A stretch of DNA of 60,561 bases from Rhizobium pisi (GCF_003938655.1 NZ_RJJT01000032.1:1-60561); one strand, 5' to 3'. Positions 1-8,268 are shown, numbered from the stretch's first letter. Numbers and translations: made by a program. Notes: generated by a model not told the origin, from the sequence alone.

Positions 1-1
1 C

Positions 2-112
2 AAGATTGAAGAGCTGAGCGAAGGCGTGTTGCAAGGCATGCTCGACGGATTGGCGAATTGTATCCCGGAAGTGCCAGACGGCGTGTGGGTGGGGCCTCCG
101 CCTGCCGAATAG
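2..112 (+). CDS. C-terminal end of an unidentified protein (5' partial)
   Basis: An open frame runs from the window edge to TAG at 110-112 and encodes the last 36 residues of a protein, ending in a proline-rich VGPPPAE tail. Composition and codon use look like a genuine coding end, and the next gene follows on the same strand after about 75 bases. No motif identifies the family; the start lies outside the window. Confidence 0.5.
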   Translation, partial: KIEELSEGVLQGMLDGLANCIPEVPDGVWVGPPPAE

Positions 113-188
113 GACCTGGGGCTGATCGGCCACCCGCCCTGTCATTTACGTGGTACGCGCGCCGGCTCGTTCCGCGAGGAGAAATCTC

Positions 189-638
189 ATGGACGCATAC
201 ATCTCTGCTCTGATGGGTCTCGCCGGTATTGCGATCGGCAGCCTGACCTCGTTTGCCAGCACGTGGATGACGCATCGATCACAGGTGCGGGAAAAATATC
301 GCGAGGTCGAGATTGCCAAGCGCGAAAAGCTATTCTCCGATTTCATCGCCGAGGCCACACGGCTGTTCGGTGACGCACTAAGCCACCAGAAGGACGACGT
401 TTCCGACCTCGTGCTGCTTTATGCATTGGTCGCCCAGATGCGTCTGATCTCGTCCCGTCCGGTCGTGGACGCAGCCGAACTGGCGATGGCAAGGATCGTC
501 GAGACCTATTTGACGCCCAATCGCTCGCTCTCTGAAATCCGGGATCTTGCCCGTTCCGGCGCGATGAACTTTCTCCTCGATTTTGGTGAGGCTTGCCGTG
601 CAGAATTGGCGACAGGGCACCTGGCTACCGGACGATAG
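189..638 (+). CDS. Small membrane-anchored protein of unknown function
   Basis: The frame encodes 149 residues. ATG at 189 is chosen because GAGGAG lies 7-8 bases upstream; in-frame codons back to 150 lack a ribosome site. Residues about 5-25 form one hydrophobic segment (ALMGLAGIAIGSLTSFAS), followed by a charged, probably coiled helix (REKYREVEIAKREKLFSDF) and a mostly helical cytoplasmic part. This is the common layout of single-pass rhizobial proteins of unknown function. I do not recognise the family. It stands alone, with a 164-base gap before the convergent isochorismatase-like gene. Confidence 0.6.
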   Translation: MDAYISALMGLAGIAIGSLTSFASTWMTHRSQVREKYREVEIAKREKLFSDFIAEATRLFGDALSHQKDDVSDLVLLYALVAQMRLISSRPVVDAAELAMARIVETYLTPNRSLSEIRDLARSGAMNFLLDFGEACRAELATGHLATGR

Positions 639-802
639 GAGTTTATGGGCCTGGCAGCGAAGCTGCTACTAGCCGGTTTCGCACGCAAACTTGCCAACTG
701 ACGAAAGACGATGGGATCTACAAACTAAGCATCCCACACCGTTCCTCGTCTGGATGCCCCACCCAATCCTGACTGCCAGGCTAGCTCGGTGACAGGATCG
801 CA

Positions 803-1399
803 TCACGAGATGGCAGACAAAAACTCCTCCGTCTTAAAGAGTTGAAGTTGAACCGAGAAACGGTCACCCAACAGATCGATAGCGGCATCGTGTGTTTCAT
901 CGGCGCCGCTGCACACGGCATCGCTGAGCACAATGACGTGGAAACCGAGGTCGATCGCGCCCAGCACGGTGGTGAGCACACAGACGTCGGTTTCGCCTCC
1001 GGTTACGACGAGCGAAGTCGCCCCTTGCTGGTGAAGATGCGAGAACAATCTGCCATCGATCCAAGGCGAATAAGTCGATTTGTCGTAGACGCGCGCTGGT
1101 GGCACAAGCTTTTGCAGCGAGGGGGCTAGTCCAATCAGTCCCTCGGGCAAATGCTCGCCCGTCATCATCCACCATTTCCGGTAGTAGTCTTTCCAGGAAC
1201 CGAAGGCGTCTTCCGCCCGAACTGGGGGAACGAAACGCGTGAAAATCGTTCGTTCCGCATGATACCGGGCGATCTCAAGGAGTTCTGGAAGCACCCGTTT
1301 CATCCAAGGCACATTCCACGGCGTGTCTTCAATGAACATGCGCTGAGCATCGACGCAAATATGCCGCCAGTTCCCAATGTCTTTCATAAGCACTCTCAT
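803..1399 (-). CDS. Isochorismatase-family cysteine hydrolase
   Basis: This 198-residue protein has the isochorismatase/nicotinamidase-type fold. The expected catalytic triad is visible: Asp17 in ICVDAQRMF, Lys107 in VYDKSTYS and Cys140 in ETDVCVL. Such enzymes hydrolyse amide or vinyl-ether bonds of small metabolites in the cytoplasm; the substrate cannot be told from sequence. The start is uncertain: ATG at 1399 has no clear ribosome site, whereas the in-frame ATG four codons later is preceded by GAGAG. It lies 67 bases downstream of the SDR gene on the same strand and probably shares its stress-type promoter at 2409-2433. Confidence 0.85.
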   Translation of the reverse strand: MRVLMKDIGNWRHICVDAQRMFIEDTPWNVPWMKRVLPELLEIARYHAERTIFTRFVPPVRAEDAFGSWKDYYRKWWMMTGEHLPEGLIGLAPSLQKLVPPARVYDKSTYSPWIDGRLFSHLHQQGATSLVVTGGETDVCVLTTVLGAIDLGFHVIVLSDAVCSGADETHDAAIDLLGDRFSVQLQLFKTEEFLSAIS

Positions 1400-1466
1400 G
1401 AATACCGCACCCGGCGAGCCACCGCCGGCCAGTTCTACAAGGCGGCTTCTGCGTCGGAACCAGCGC

Positions 1467-2366
1467 TCAGGCTACGCCTTTGCCACCGGTGATGCCGTAG
1501 ACTTCGCCATTGATAAAGCTTGCTTCCGACGAGGCAAGCAGCACGAAAACAGGCGCCAGTTCTACCGGTTGACCGGGACGGCCAAAGTCGCTGTCCTTGC
1601 CGAAATTCTTCACCTTTTCCTCCGGCTGTCCACCACTCGGCTGAAGAACCGTCCAGACCGGTCCGGGCGCCACGACGTTGGCGCGGATGCCGCGCTCAAT
1701 CAGTTGTTTGGCGAGCGCTTTGGTATAGGCGACAATACCCGCCTTTGTCGTCGCGTAGTCGAGTAGGATCGGCGACGGCTGATAGGCCTGGATGGAAGCG
1801 GTTGTGATGACCGCCGACCCCGCGGGCATATGGGGAACGGCAGCCTGAGCGATCCAGTGGAGCGCGTAGAGATTCGTCTTCAATGTCTTGTCGAAATCTT
1901 CCGTCGACAACTCCTCGATCTTCTCGCGGTACTGCTGACGGCCCGCATTGATGACAAGGATATCAAGACCGCCAAGGTCGGAAACGGTCTTTGCGACCAG
2001 CTCCCGGCACCAGGCTTCCTCCTTGATGTCGCCTGCCAAAGCCGTAGCCTTTCGGCCTTCAGCCTCGATAAGACTGACCACCTCTCTCGCATCTGCCTCT
2101 TCTTCCGAAAGATAGGCGATGGCGACATCCGCACCCTCGCGGGCAAAAGCGATGGCAGCGGCGCGGCCGATTCCGGAATCGCCACCAGTCACAAGCGCCC
2201 TGCGTCCTGTCAGTCTGCCGGAACCGCGATAGCTTTTTTCACCATGGTCCGGAGTGGGGTTCATCCTTCTTGCAAGCCCTGGAGCCGGTTGTGGTTGATC
2301 GGGAAAGGGAGGCGCGGGGTAAATCTTTCGAGGATCCTTCAACGTATGATCGTTCATCATGGACAC
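1467..2366 (-). CDS. Short-chain dehydrogenase/reductase, YghA-like
   Basis: This 299-residue SDR has a 45-residue N-terminal extension rich in Pro (YPAPPFPDQPQPAPG), typical of the YghA/YhdG-like stress SDRs. The Rossmann glycine motif TGGDSGIG is at about 61-68, NAG at about 140, and the catalytic YATTK follows the Ser of TTASIQ. It is predicted to be an NAD(P)-dependent cytoplasmic oxidoreductase of unknown substrate. Homologues in rhizobia are often general-stress genes, and a perfect GGAAC-N16-CGTT element lies 43 bases upstream of the start. It is followed by the isochorismatase-like gene in an apparent two-gene operon. Confidence 0.88.
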   Translation of the reverse strand: MSMMNDHTLKDPRKIYPAPPFPDQPQPAPGLARRMNPTPDHGEKSYRGSGRLTGRRALVTGGDSGIGRAAAIAFAREGADVAIAYLSEEEADAREVVSLIEAEGRKATALAGDIKEEAWCRELVAKTVSDLGGLDILVINAGRQQYREKIEELSTEDFDKTLKTNLYALHWIAQAAVPHMPAGSAVITTASIQAYQPSPILLDYATTKAGIVAYTKALAKQLIERGIRANVVAPGPVWTVLQPSGGQPEEKVKNFGKDSDFGRPGQPVELAPVFVLLASSEASFINGEVYGITGGKGVA

Positions 2367-2408
2367 CGGACATTCGTGTGGTTGGGAATGCGATAATCGC
2401 AGGACCCG

Positions 2409-2433
2409 AACGCGCTTGCGTTTGCTTTGTTCC
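2409..2433 (-). promoter_or_regulatory. EcfG/RpoE2-type promoter of the SDR-isochorismatase operon
   Basis: Read leftward the sequence is GGAAC-N16-CGTT, an exact match to the alphaproteobacterial general stress sigma consensus (-35 GGAAC, -10 CGTT). It ends 43 bases upstream of the SDR start. Confidence 0.75.
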
Positions 2434-2619
2434 TTGAGTGGACCCGCCCCTCCTTAACGACCGTTTCTTCGCGATCCAGAAAGGGGGAGGAAACGTCGGA
2501 TCCGAACGGCCTCCCTCGTGGATGTGAAAGCTCGCGATCACGATCCGGTAGCGGAACTTTAAAATTCTCGTCGATCTCCACGAGCTCTGCATGAAGATCG
2601 CCGATGACCAGGTCGGCCG

Positions 2620-2644
2620 GGAACAAAGACTACGGTTTAAAGTT
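2620..2644 (+). promoter_or_regulatory. EcfG/RpoE2-type promoter
   Basis: GGAAC-N16-AGTT; the -35 box is exact and the -10 box differs only in its first base. It ends 46 bases before the 25-residue membrane peptide gene, giving a leader of about 40 nucleotides. Confidence 0.6.
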
Positions 2645-2690
2645 GAGGGGCATCAACCACGTAACGTCAGTTTCTGACAGGAGGTCTTTC

Positions 2691-2768
2691 ATGGGTCGCG
2701 GTATTCTGCTTTGGCTGCTTGGTGTTCCACTGCCGATCATCATCCTTCTTGCTCTGTTTATGCGATAG
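2691..2768 (+). CDS. 25-residue hydrophobic membrane peptide
   Basis: ATG at 2691 is preceded by a strong AGGAGG five bases away, and the frame closes at TAG 2766-2768. The peptide starts MGRGILLWLLG and continues with PLPIIILLALF before a C-terminal Met-Arg. It is one predicted transmembrane helix with a central Pro-x-Pro kink. It sits 9 bases before the 299-residue membrane protein, so the two are almost surely co-transcribed from the EcfG-like promoter at 2620. The strong ribosome site, hydrophobicity and spacing argue that it is expressed. Peptides of this type are usually too short for gene callers; no function can be assigned. Confidence 0.72.
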   Translation: MGRGILLWLLGVPLPIIILLALFMR

Positions 2769-2777
2769 GAACAGATC

Positions 2778-3677
2778 ATGTCGGTTTCAATGACAGGTTC
2801 CGGAGAGATTGCCACTCCGGTCGAATCTTCCAAATCCGCCATGACATGGGGGCCTATCTTCGCAGGCGCCGCGGCGGCCATCGGCGTGACCCTCATCCTT
2901 TTGCTTCTCGGATCTGGGGTCGGGTTGACGATGGTGTCGCCCTGGTCGGGGCAAAGCAGTTCGCTCGGCACGGTCGGAGTAACGGCGGCGATCTGGCTCG
3001 TTGTCGTGCAGTGGCTTTCTTCCGCGCTAGGAGGTTATATTACTGGCCGGCTGCGCACGAAGTGGGCGGCCGGCCACACCGATGAGGTGTTCTTCCGTGA
3101 CACGGCGCATGGCTTCATCAGCTGGGCGCTGGCAACGATCTTCGTTGCCGGATTTCTAGCCTCGTCGCTGACCTCGCTTGCCGGTGCAGGCGCACAAGCC
3201 GTGGGTTCGGCCGCCACGGCCGCAGGCACGGCAGCGGCATCATCGACTTCGTCGCCTGTAGACCTCTCAACCGCCTATTTTACCGACGCATTGCTGCGTC
3301 CGGAACAGGCCCGTGCGACGGCAGCGACCAAGGATGCTGCGGCAACAACGGAAATCTCCCGTATCCTCCTCAAGGGTGCAGCCGCCGGTCAGATCCCGGA
3401 CGACGACAAGGCCTATCTTGCCACCGTCGTCGCTGCACGGACCGGCCTATCCGAAGCCGATGCACGCAGCCGCGTGGATACGGTGCTGAAGCGTATCGAC
3501 GACGCCAAGGTTGCCGCCCAGAAAGCGGCCGACGAGGCACGCAAGGCGGCCTCCACCGCGGCCTTGCTCGGCTCGTTGTCACTTCTGATCGGAGCCTTCA
3601 TCGCCTCCGCCGCTGCTGCGTTTGGCGGATCGCAACGCGACGAAGAGGAAGACCTGCTCGTCAGGCCCCGGCTCTGA
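2778..3677 (+). CDS. Integral membrane protein with helical middle region, stress-linked
   Basis: The 299-residue protein has hydrophobic segments at about 24-52, 65-90 and 112-135, then an Ala/Thr/Ser-rich stretch. Residues about 165-255 form a charged helical region resembling a coiled coil (KRIDDAKVAAQKAADEARKA). A last hydrophobic segment lies near 260-285 and the tail is acidic (RDEEEDLL). It resembles proteins loosely annotated PhnA-like in rhizobia, a name without functional basis. It follows the 25-residue peptide in one operon and ends before a strong hairpin. Role unknown; the promoter suggests induction under general stress. Confidence 0.75.
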   Translation: MSVSMTGSGEIATPVESSKSAMTWGPIFAGAAAAIGVTLILLLLGSGVGLTMVSPWSGQSSSLGTVGVTAAIWLVVVQWLSSALGGYITGRLRTKWAAGHTDEVFFRDTAHGFISWALATIFVAGFLASSLTSLAGAGAQAVGSAATAAGTAAASSTSSPVDLSTAYFTDALLRPEQARATAATKDAAATTEISRILLKGAAAGQIPDDDKAYLATVVAARTGLSEADARSRVDTVLKRIDDAKVAAQKAADEARKAASTAALLGSLSLLIGAFIASAAAAFGGSQRDEEEDLLVRPRL

Positions 3678-3693
3678 GAACCGGCGGAAATCG

Positions 3694-3720
3694 GGGCGCG
3701 GGGTCGAAAGCTCCGCGCCC
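3694..3720 (+). terminator. Hairpin after the membrane-protein operon
   Basis: GGGCGCGG (3694-3701) pairs with CCGCGCCC (3713-3720) over an 11-base loop, followed by a short T-containing run (GCTTTATG). It lies 17 bases after the stop codon and probably acts as an intrinsic terminator, although the T tract is poor. Confidence 0.6.
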
Positions 3721-3857
3721 GCTTTATGTGAGCATCGGCGTCGCTGCGCGCCTTAAGAGACGCGCGGTGCTGCAAGTGGCGAGTTTATTTCGCCTCGAAC
3801 GGAACATGTGGCCAATTTTGAGCTTCGGTTAAGTCAAACCCTTTCCGGAGAAAATAG

Positions 3858-5975
3858 ATGGCCAAGAAGACGTCCAAAACCGCGCCCGCAGACAATCCAA
3901 CGATCCATGATCAGAAACTGCACCGGGGGGCAGGCGGTGAGCTGCATCAGCTTGCCGAAGACGGGATGCCGGTACTGACGACAGCGCAAGGCGGCCCCGT
4001 CTCGGACGATCAAAATACCCTTCGTCTCGGCGCCCGCGGCCCCGCCCTCCTCGAGGACTTCCATTTCCGCGAAAAGATCTTTCATTTCGACCACGAGCGC
4101 ATCCCCGAACGGGTCGTACATGCGCGCGGATACGGCGCCCACGGCTACTTCGAAACCTACGAATCCCTGGCAGCTTATACCCGCGCCGATCTTTTCCAGA
4201 GGCCTGGCGAAAAGACGCCGGCCTTCGTCCGGTTTTCGACCGTCGCCGGCAGCAAGGGTTCCTTTGATCTGGCGCGCGACGTGCGCGGTTTTGCGGTGAA
4301 GCTTTATACGCAGCAGGGAAATTGGGATCTGGTCGGCAATAACATTCCCGTCTTCTTCATTCAGGATGCGATCAAATTTCCCGACGTCATTCATTCCGTA
4401 AAGCCGGAACCCGACAAGGAATTTCCGCAGGCGCAGTCGGCGCATGACAATTTCTGGGATTTCATCACGCTGACACCCGAAAGCATGCACATGATCATGT
4501 GGGTGATGTCGGATCGCGCCATTCCGCGTTCGTTCCGGTTCATGGACGGTTTTGGCGTTCATACCTTCCGCTTCGTCAATGCCGCGGATGAATCGACCTT
4601 CGTCAAATTCCACTGGAAACCGAAACTCGGCCTGCAGTCCGTTACATGGAACGAGGCAGTCAAGATCAATGGTGCGGATCCGGACTTTCATCGCCGCGAC
4701 CTCTGGCAGTCGATCCAGTCGGGGGCCTTCCCCGAATGGGAGCTTTGCGTGCAGTTGTTCGATCAGGACTTCGCCGACGCATTCGACTTCGACATCCTCG
4801 ATCCGACGAAGATCATTCCCGAAGAGATCCTTCCGGTCAAACCGATCGGCCGTCTCGTGCTCGACCGAATGCCCGAGAACTTTTTCGCGGAAACCGAGCA
4901 AGTCGCCTTCATGACGCAGAACGTGCCACCCGGTATCGATTTCAGCAACGATCCGCTTCTGCAGGGACGGAACTTCTCCTATCTCGACACACAGCTGAAA
5001 CGCCTGGGCGGTCCGAATTTCACCCATCTGCCCATTAACGCACCGAAGTGTCCCTTCCACAATTTCCAGCAGGATGGCCACATGGCGATGCGCAATCCTG
5101 TCGGACGGGTCAATTACCAGCCGAACTCCTGGAATCAGGGACCGCGGGAATCGCCGGTTCAGGGCTACCGGCACTTCCCCGCCGAAGAACAGGGTTCCAA
5201 AGTCCGGCTGAGGCCGGAAAGCTTTGCCGATCACTACAGTCAGGCCCGGCAGTTCTACATCAGCCAGACTCCGCCGGAGCAACGCCATATCGCCGCGGCA
5301 CTCATCTTCGAGCTGAGCAAGGTCGAGACACCAGTCATTCGCGAGCGCATGGTCTCACATCTGATGAACATCGACGAGACCTTGGCCAGCAAGGTCGGCC
5401 ACGCCCTCGGCTTCAAATCGATGCCGAAACCTGCCGATGCCGCCATGCCGACGCGGCAGGATCTCGAGCCGTCGCCCCCACTCAGTATCATCGAGCGCGG
5501 TCCGAAGCGGTTCGAAGGACGCAAGCTCGGCATTCTTGTCAGCGACGGCACTGATGGCGTTATCTTCAACGCGCTGCTTGCCCAAATCACCGAGCAGAAG
5601 GCAACCTTCGAAGTGATCGCGCCAAAGATCGGCGGCGTCACACTTTCCGACGGCAAATGGATAGAGGCGCATCAGATGATCGACGGCGGACCTTCGGTGC
5701 TTTACGACGCCGTCGCCCTCCTTCCCTCGGCCGAGGGAACCGGTGATCTGCTGAAGGAGGCAACCGCCCGCGATTTCGTGGCGGACGCCTTCGTGCACTG
5801 CAAATTCATCGGTTTTGTGGAAACGGCGCTGCCGCTCATGCAGAAGGCAGGTATTGCCGACTCCCTGGACGAAGGCGTGATTGCGCTCGAATCGGCGAAG
5901 GATGTCACCGCCTTTATCGAGGCACTTGGCAAACTGCGGGTCTGGGGCCGGGAGCCATCGGTCAAATTGAATTGA
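3858..5975 (+). CDS. katE: Large-subunit catalase, HPII type (KatE)
   Basis: The 705-residue protein is a clade 2 (large-subunit) haem catalase that dismutates hydrogen peroxide in the cytoplasm. The catalytic His88 lies in ERVVHARGYGAHG, the distal Asn in GNNIPVFFIQD (about 161), and the proximal haem-ligand Tyr in RNFSYLDTQ. Residues about 550-700 form the DJ-1/GATase-like C-terminal domain unique to large catalases (RKLGILVSDG). Length matches E. coli HPII. ATG at 3858 follows GGAG. Upstream there is a GGAAC at 3801 but no properly spaced -10 box, so control by the stress sigma factor is not evident here. A strong terminator follows. Confidence 0.96.
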   Translation: MAKKTSKTAPADNPTIHDQKLHRGAGGELHQLAEDGMPVLTTAQGGPVSDDQNTLRLGARGPALLEDFHFREKIFHFDHERIPERVVHARGYGAHGYFETYESLAAYTRADLFQRPGEKTPAFVRFSTVAGSKGSFDLARDVRGFAVKLYTQQGNWDLVGNNIPVFFIQDAIKFPDVIHSVKPEPDKEFPQAQSAHDNFWDFITLTPESMHMIMWVMSDRAIPRSFRFMDGFGVHTFRFVNAADESTFVKFHWKPKLGLQSVTWNEAVKINGADPDFHRRDLWQSIQSGAFPEWELCVQLFDQDFADAFDFDILDPTKIIPEEILPVKPIGRLVLDRMPENFFAETEQVAFMTQNVPPGIDFSNDPLLQGRNFSYLDTQLKRLGGPNFTHLPINAPKCPFHNFQQDGHMAMRNPVGRVNYQPNSWNQGPRESPVQGYRHFPAEEQGSKVRLRPESFADHYSQARQFYISQTPPEQRHIAAALIFELSKVETPVIRERMVSHLMNIDETLASKVGHALGFKSMPKPADAAMPTRQDLEPSPPLSIIERGPKRFEGRKLGILVSDGTDGVIFNALLAQITEQKATFEVIAPKIGGVTLSDGKWIEAHQMIDGGPSVLYDAVALLPSAEGTGDLLKEATARDFVADAFVHCKFIGFVETALPLMQKAGIADSLDEGVIALESAKDVTAFIEALGKLRVWGREPSVKLN

Positions 5976-6014
5976 CCGTCGTCACGTTCGCCAGAGAACG
6001 GCTACTCGTCAGAT

Positions 6015-6038
6015 AAAACCCGCGGAAACGCGGGTTTT
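6015..6038 (+). terminator. Intrinsic terminator of katE
   Basis: AAAACCCGCG (6015-6024) and CGCGGGTTTT (6029-6038) form a ten-base perfect stem closed by a GAAA tetraloop, with A and T tracts on either side, so it can act in both directions. It lies 40 bases after the katE stop. Confidence 0.88.
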
Positions 6039-6121
6039 ATGTCATTCGCGACGCCCTATTTATTGAGCGTAGGTGGATAGGAACTTCTCTATCTTCCGTT
6101 TTACGCGCGTTGGAGAGCCGT

Positions 6122-6481
6122 ATGCGCAGGCGCTTTCGACAGATCTCTGATTTGGCCGTTTTATGGGCAGGGCATCGTGCGGTCCCTGTCACGCTGATTG
6201 CGTTCGTAGCCCTGTGGACGGCAGTGGGTCTCAGCCTTTCCTTCCCACGGCAGTGGTTTCTGCTGACCAACATGCTGGGGACTCTCATTATATTTTTTAT
6301 TTTGCTGCTCCTGCAGCACTCCCAGAACCGGGATATGATGGCGCTTCATGCCAAGCTCGATGAATTGATCCGCTCAAGCAAGGCAGGAAACCACTGGATT
6401 GCGGCTGAGAAGAAAGATGCCGACGCAATCGAGGGGATGCGCCAGCAACATCACGGCCAAATCACGGAGAGTGCGAATTAG
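6122..6481 (+). CDS. Low-affinity iron permease-like small membrane protein
   Basis: This 119-residue protein has two hydrophobic segments (about 17-37 and 42-66) followed by the family hallmark QHSQNRDMMALHAKLDELI and a charged tail. It belongs to the 'low affinity iron permease' family (PF04120); iron transport is inferred from the family name only and weakly supported for bacterial members. ATG at 6122 is preferred over the TTG at 6110 because GGAGAG lies 5-10 bases upstream. Its stop overlaps the stop of a paralogue on the opposite strand by four bases. Confidence 0.82.
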   Translation: MRRRFRQISDLAVLWAGHRAVPVTLIAFVALWTAVGLSLSFPRQWFLLTNMLGTLIIFFILLLLQHSQNRDMMALHAKLDELIRSSKAGNHWIAAEKKDADAIEGMRQQHHGQITESAN

Positions 6482-6885
6482 GCGGACGCTGACTCTGCAG
6501 CAGATTTCTCATCCGCTTTTTCCTCGACGCATTCGGCTTTTTCGGCAAGGGCCTTGCTCATTTCCCTTAGTTCGCCCTCCTCCAGCTTTTCGATGCCGAC
6601 AAACTTATTGGCGGCCTGGCTTGTCAGGATAAGTTCGTCAAGCTTGGCCTGCAGAGCCTTTCCGTCACGGTTCTGGCTGTTCTGCAAGACAAATACCATC
6701 AGGAAGGTAATGATGGTCGTAGTGGTATTGATCACAAGCTGCCAGGTTTCAGAATAGCCGAAAAAAGGGCCGGACACCGCCCAGACAAGCACGAGCGCCA
6801 AAGCCGCGACAAAGGTGAACGGCTTTCCCGAGAGATCGGCGACCATGGTTGCGAAGGAAGAGAAGAAGTTGGATTTGTTCGACAT
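6478..6885 (-). CDS. Low-affinity iron permease-like small membrane protein, paralogue
   Basis: The 135-residue protein shares the architecture of its convergent neighbour: two membrane segments (about 22-43 and 47-68), then QNSQNRDGKALQAKLDELI, and an acidic Glu/Ala/Lys-rich C-terminus (VEEKADEKSAAESASA). It belongs to the same PF04120 family. The gene reads leftward and ends at TAA 6478-6480, inside the stop of the rightward paralogue. A GGAAC-N16-AGTT element at 6925-6949 supplies a likely stress promoter. Function unproven; it may help envelope or metal homeostasis under stress. Confidence 0.82.
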   Translation of the reverse strand: MSNKSNFFSSFATMVADLSGKPFTFVAALALVLVWAVSGPFFGYSETWQLVINTTTTIITFLMVFVLQNSQNRDGKALQAKLDELILTSQAANKFVGIEKLEEGELREMSKALAEKAECVEEKADEKSAAESASA

Positions 6886-7217
6886 CTGAAAAGCCTCGTT
6901 CGATCGCTGTCAATCGACAACATCAACTCCATTTCCGGGCCGAAGTTCCTTGCACACCGCGGCCGATCAAGACGTTGGACCACCCTGCCCGCAAGCGGAT
7001 AGCCGGCACGTTGAAGGACATTCTTCACAAGCTAGGGCACAGCAGTGAAAGAGCCGGCCCCATGGGGTCGACGGCGCGCTTGTGGTAGCTTGGCAATTAG
7101 AAGCGGTAGGCCGCGTGATGCGGGCGCACAGCAGCAGACCGCCGTTCGGCCAGGGCTAGCCGGATTGGAGCCGACACGGGCGCCTTGCGGCTTTCTCGTA
7201 ACCGTCGCCATTTCCCC
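6886..7217. other. 332-base gap without a recognisable gene
   Basis: Apart from the promoter-like element at 6925-6949 I see no frame with a ribosome site, no terminator-quality hairpin and no repeat. Short open frames here have no protein-like features. Confidence 0.5.
6925..6949 (-). promoter_or_regulatory. EcfG/RpoE2-type promoter
   Basis: Read leftward: GGAAC-N16-AGTT. It ends 39 bases upstream of the gene starting at 6885, matching the spacing of the other elements of this type here. Confidence 0.6.
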
Positions 7218-7835
7218 TTACTCTTCTTCCCCTGGATATTGCGACTTCTTCAGAAGGTTGGCGAGATGCGCCGTGTTGCGCGTCAGGATCGATATCATTG
7301 TCTCAACGGCCTCCGGGGTCCTTTTCAGATCGACGAAGTTGGTCGACCCCATGGCTTCGCCGACCCAGTAGGCCACTGCGTTGGCCGGGATTGTAAATCC
7401 GACATCATTAAGGGCCTGAAAGATCTCCGCCGACACGTGGTGAGCACCGTCCTCGTTGCCGACGACGGCCACAGCAGCGACCTTGCCATAGGACACCATG
7501 CGGCCCTGTTCGTCGGTTTCCTCGAGAAATGCGTCCATACGCTCCAGTGCCCGCTTGCAGATGCTTCCGGGCTGCCCGAGCCAGATAGGGGTTCCAACGA
7601 ACAGGATATCGGCTTCCAGGATCTTTTTGCGGATGGCCGGCCAGGCATCGCCTTCGCCTTCATCGGACGTCACGCCCGGCTTAATATCGTGATCGGCAAG
7701 ACGGATGGTCTCGGTTTTGACGCCATACTTCTTGAACTCTTCGGCAATGAGATCGAGCAATTTGCCGGTGGAGGATGCCTCAGAGGAATTCGAGGACTTC
7801 AAGGTGCCGTTCAAGGCGAGTGCTTTGAGAGACAT
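7218..7835 (-). CDS. Flavodoxin-like NAD(P)H-dependent FMN reductase
   Basis: The 205-residue protein begins MSLKALALNGTLKSSNSSEAS, the N-terminal beta strand and phosphate-binding loop of flavodoxin-like/NADPH-FMN reductases. It continues with the flavin-contacting GTPIWLGQPGS and the AVVGNEDGAHH loop. ATG at 7835 is chosen because AGGAG lies 6 bases upstream; longer in-frame starts would lie upstream of that site. It is probably a cytoplasmic quinone or FMN reductase protecting against redox stress. A GGAAC-N16-GGTT promoter-like element lies 85 bases upstream, back to back with another directed the other way. Confidence 0.85.
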   Translation of the reverse strand: MSLKALALNGTLKSSNSSEASSTGKLLDLIAEEFKKYGVKTETIRLADHDIKPGVTSDEGEGDAWPAIRKKILEADILFVGTPIWLGQPGSICKRALERMDAFLEETDEQGRMVSYGKVAAVAVVGNEDGAHHVSAEIFQALNDVGFTIPANAVAYWVGEAMGSTNFVDLKRTPEAVETMISILTRNTAHLANLLKKSQYPGEEE

Positions 7836-7919
7836 GGTTGCTCCTGTCATATGGGAGGCAGACCGGCCCATCGTTCGAGTTTTCGGTGGGTATGGCTGCC
7901 TCCAGTTCGCGCAAGGCGA

Positions 7920-7944
7920 AACCGATGGTCAGCAGAGTTGTTCC
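7920..7944 (-). promoter_or_regulatory. EcfG/RpoE2-type promoter, leftward
   Basis: GGAAC-N16-GGTT read leftward, in front of the flavodoxin-like reductase gene. It is 17 bases from a second element of the same kind on the other strand. Confidence 0.55.
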
Positions 7945-7960
7945 CCGCACCCGCTGTCAC

Positions 7961-7985
7961 GGAACAAACGTTTTGCGGTGCTGTT
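7961..7985 (+). promoter_or_regulatory. EcfG/RpoE2-type promoter, rightward
   Basis: GGAAC-N16-TGTT, 46 bases before the start of the deleted oxidoreductase gene. With 7920-7944 it forms a divergent stress promoter pair. Confidence 0.55.
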
Positions 7986-8030
7986 TCCGCTTGAGAAGCC
8001 ACCAACCCAGAACATCAAAGGAATTTCATC

Positions 8031-8268
8031 ATGAAGGCTGTGCGCATTCATCGCTTCGGCGGGCCGGAGGATATGGCGATCGAGGAGATCGATCGCCCGA
8101 TCCCGGCCGCCAATGAAGTTCTCATCAAGGTCTTCGCCGCAAGCATCAATCCGGTCGATGTGAAGATGCGTGAGGGCAAATATCCGATCGTCACCGAGAA
8201 AGATCTTCCCTGCCGCGCTCAAGGAAAAGCATATCCGCGGCAAAGTGGTTCTGAGGGTTGTCGCCTGA
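8031..8268 (+). pseudogene. NADP-dependent (quinone-type) oxidoreductase, internally deleted
   Basis: The first 60 codons (MKAVRIHRFGGPEDMAIEEI onward, through INPVDVKMREGKYP) match the N-terminus of zinc-free alcohol dehydrogenase/quinone reductases, normally 300-330 residues. Right after TEKDLP the reading frame shifts. In the next frame the sequence reads PAALKEKHIRGKVVLRVVA and stops at 8266-8268, which is the typical C-terminus of the same family. About 240 middle codons, including the NADPH-binding domain, are therefore missing. The original frame runs on to 8423 without similarity to anything I know. The promoter and ribosome site are intact, so a useless fusion peptide may still be made. 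Confidence 0.8.

Noticed and set aside
3801..3830. GGAAC upstream of katE as a stress promoter
   Set aside because: At N16 the sequence is GCTT; GGTT occurs only at about N21. Not accepted although katE is a typical stress gene.
3834..5288. 484-codon open frame antisense to katE
   Set aside because: The opposite strand carries an unmistakable catalase; the antisense frame is a codon-bias shadow without ribosome site or motif.
6080..6100. GGAAC followed by CGTT before the gene at 6122
   Set aside because: The spacer is 12 bases, too short for an EcfG-type promoter; the bases at the proper distance read TTAC.
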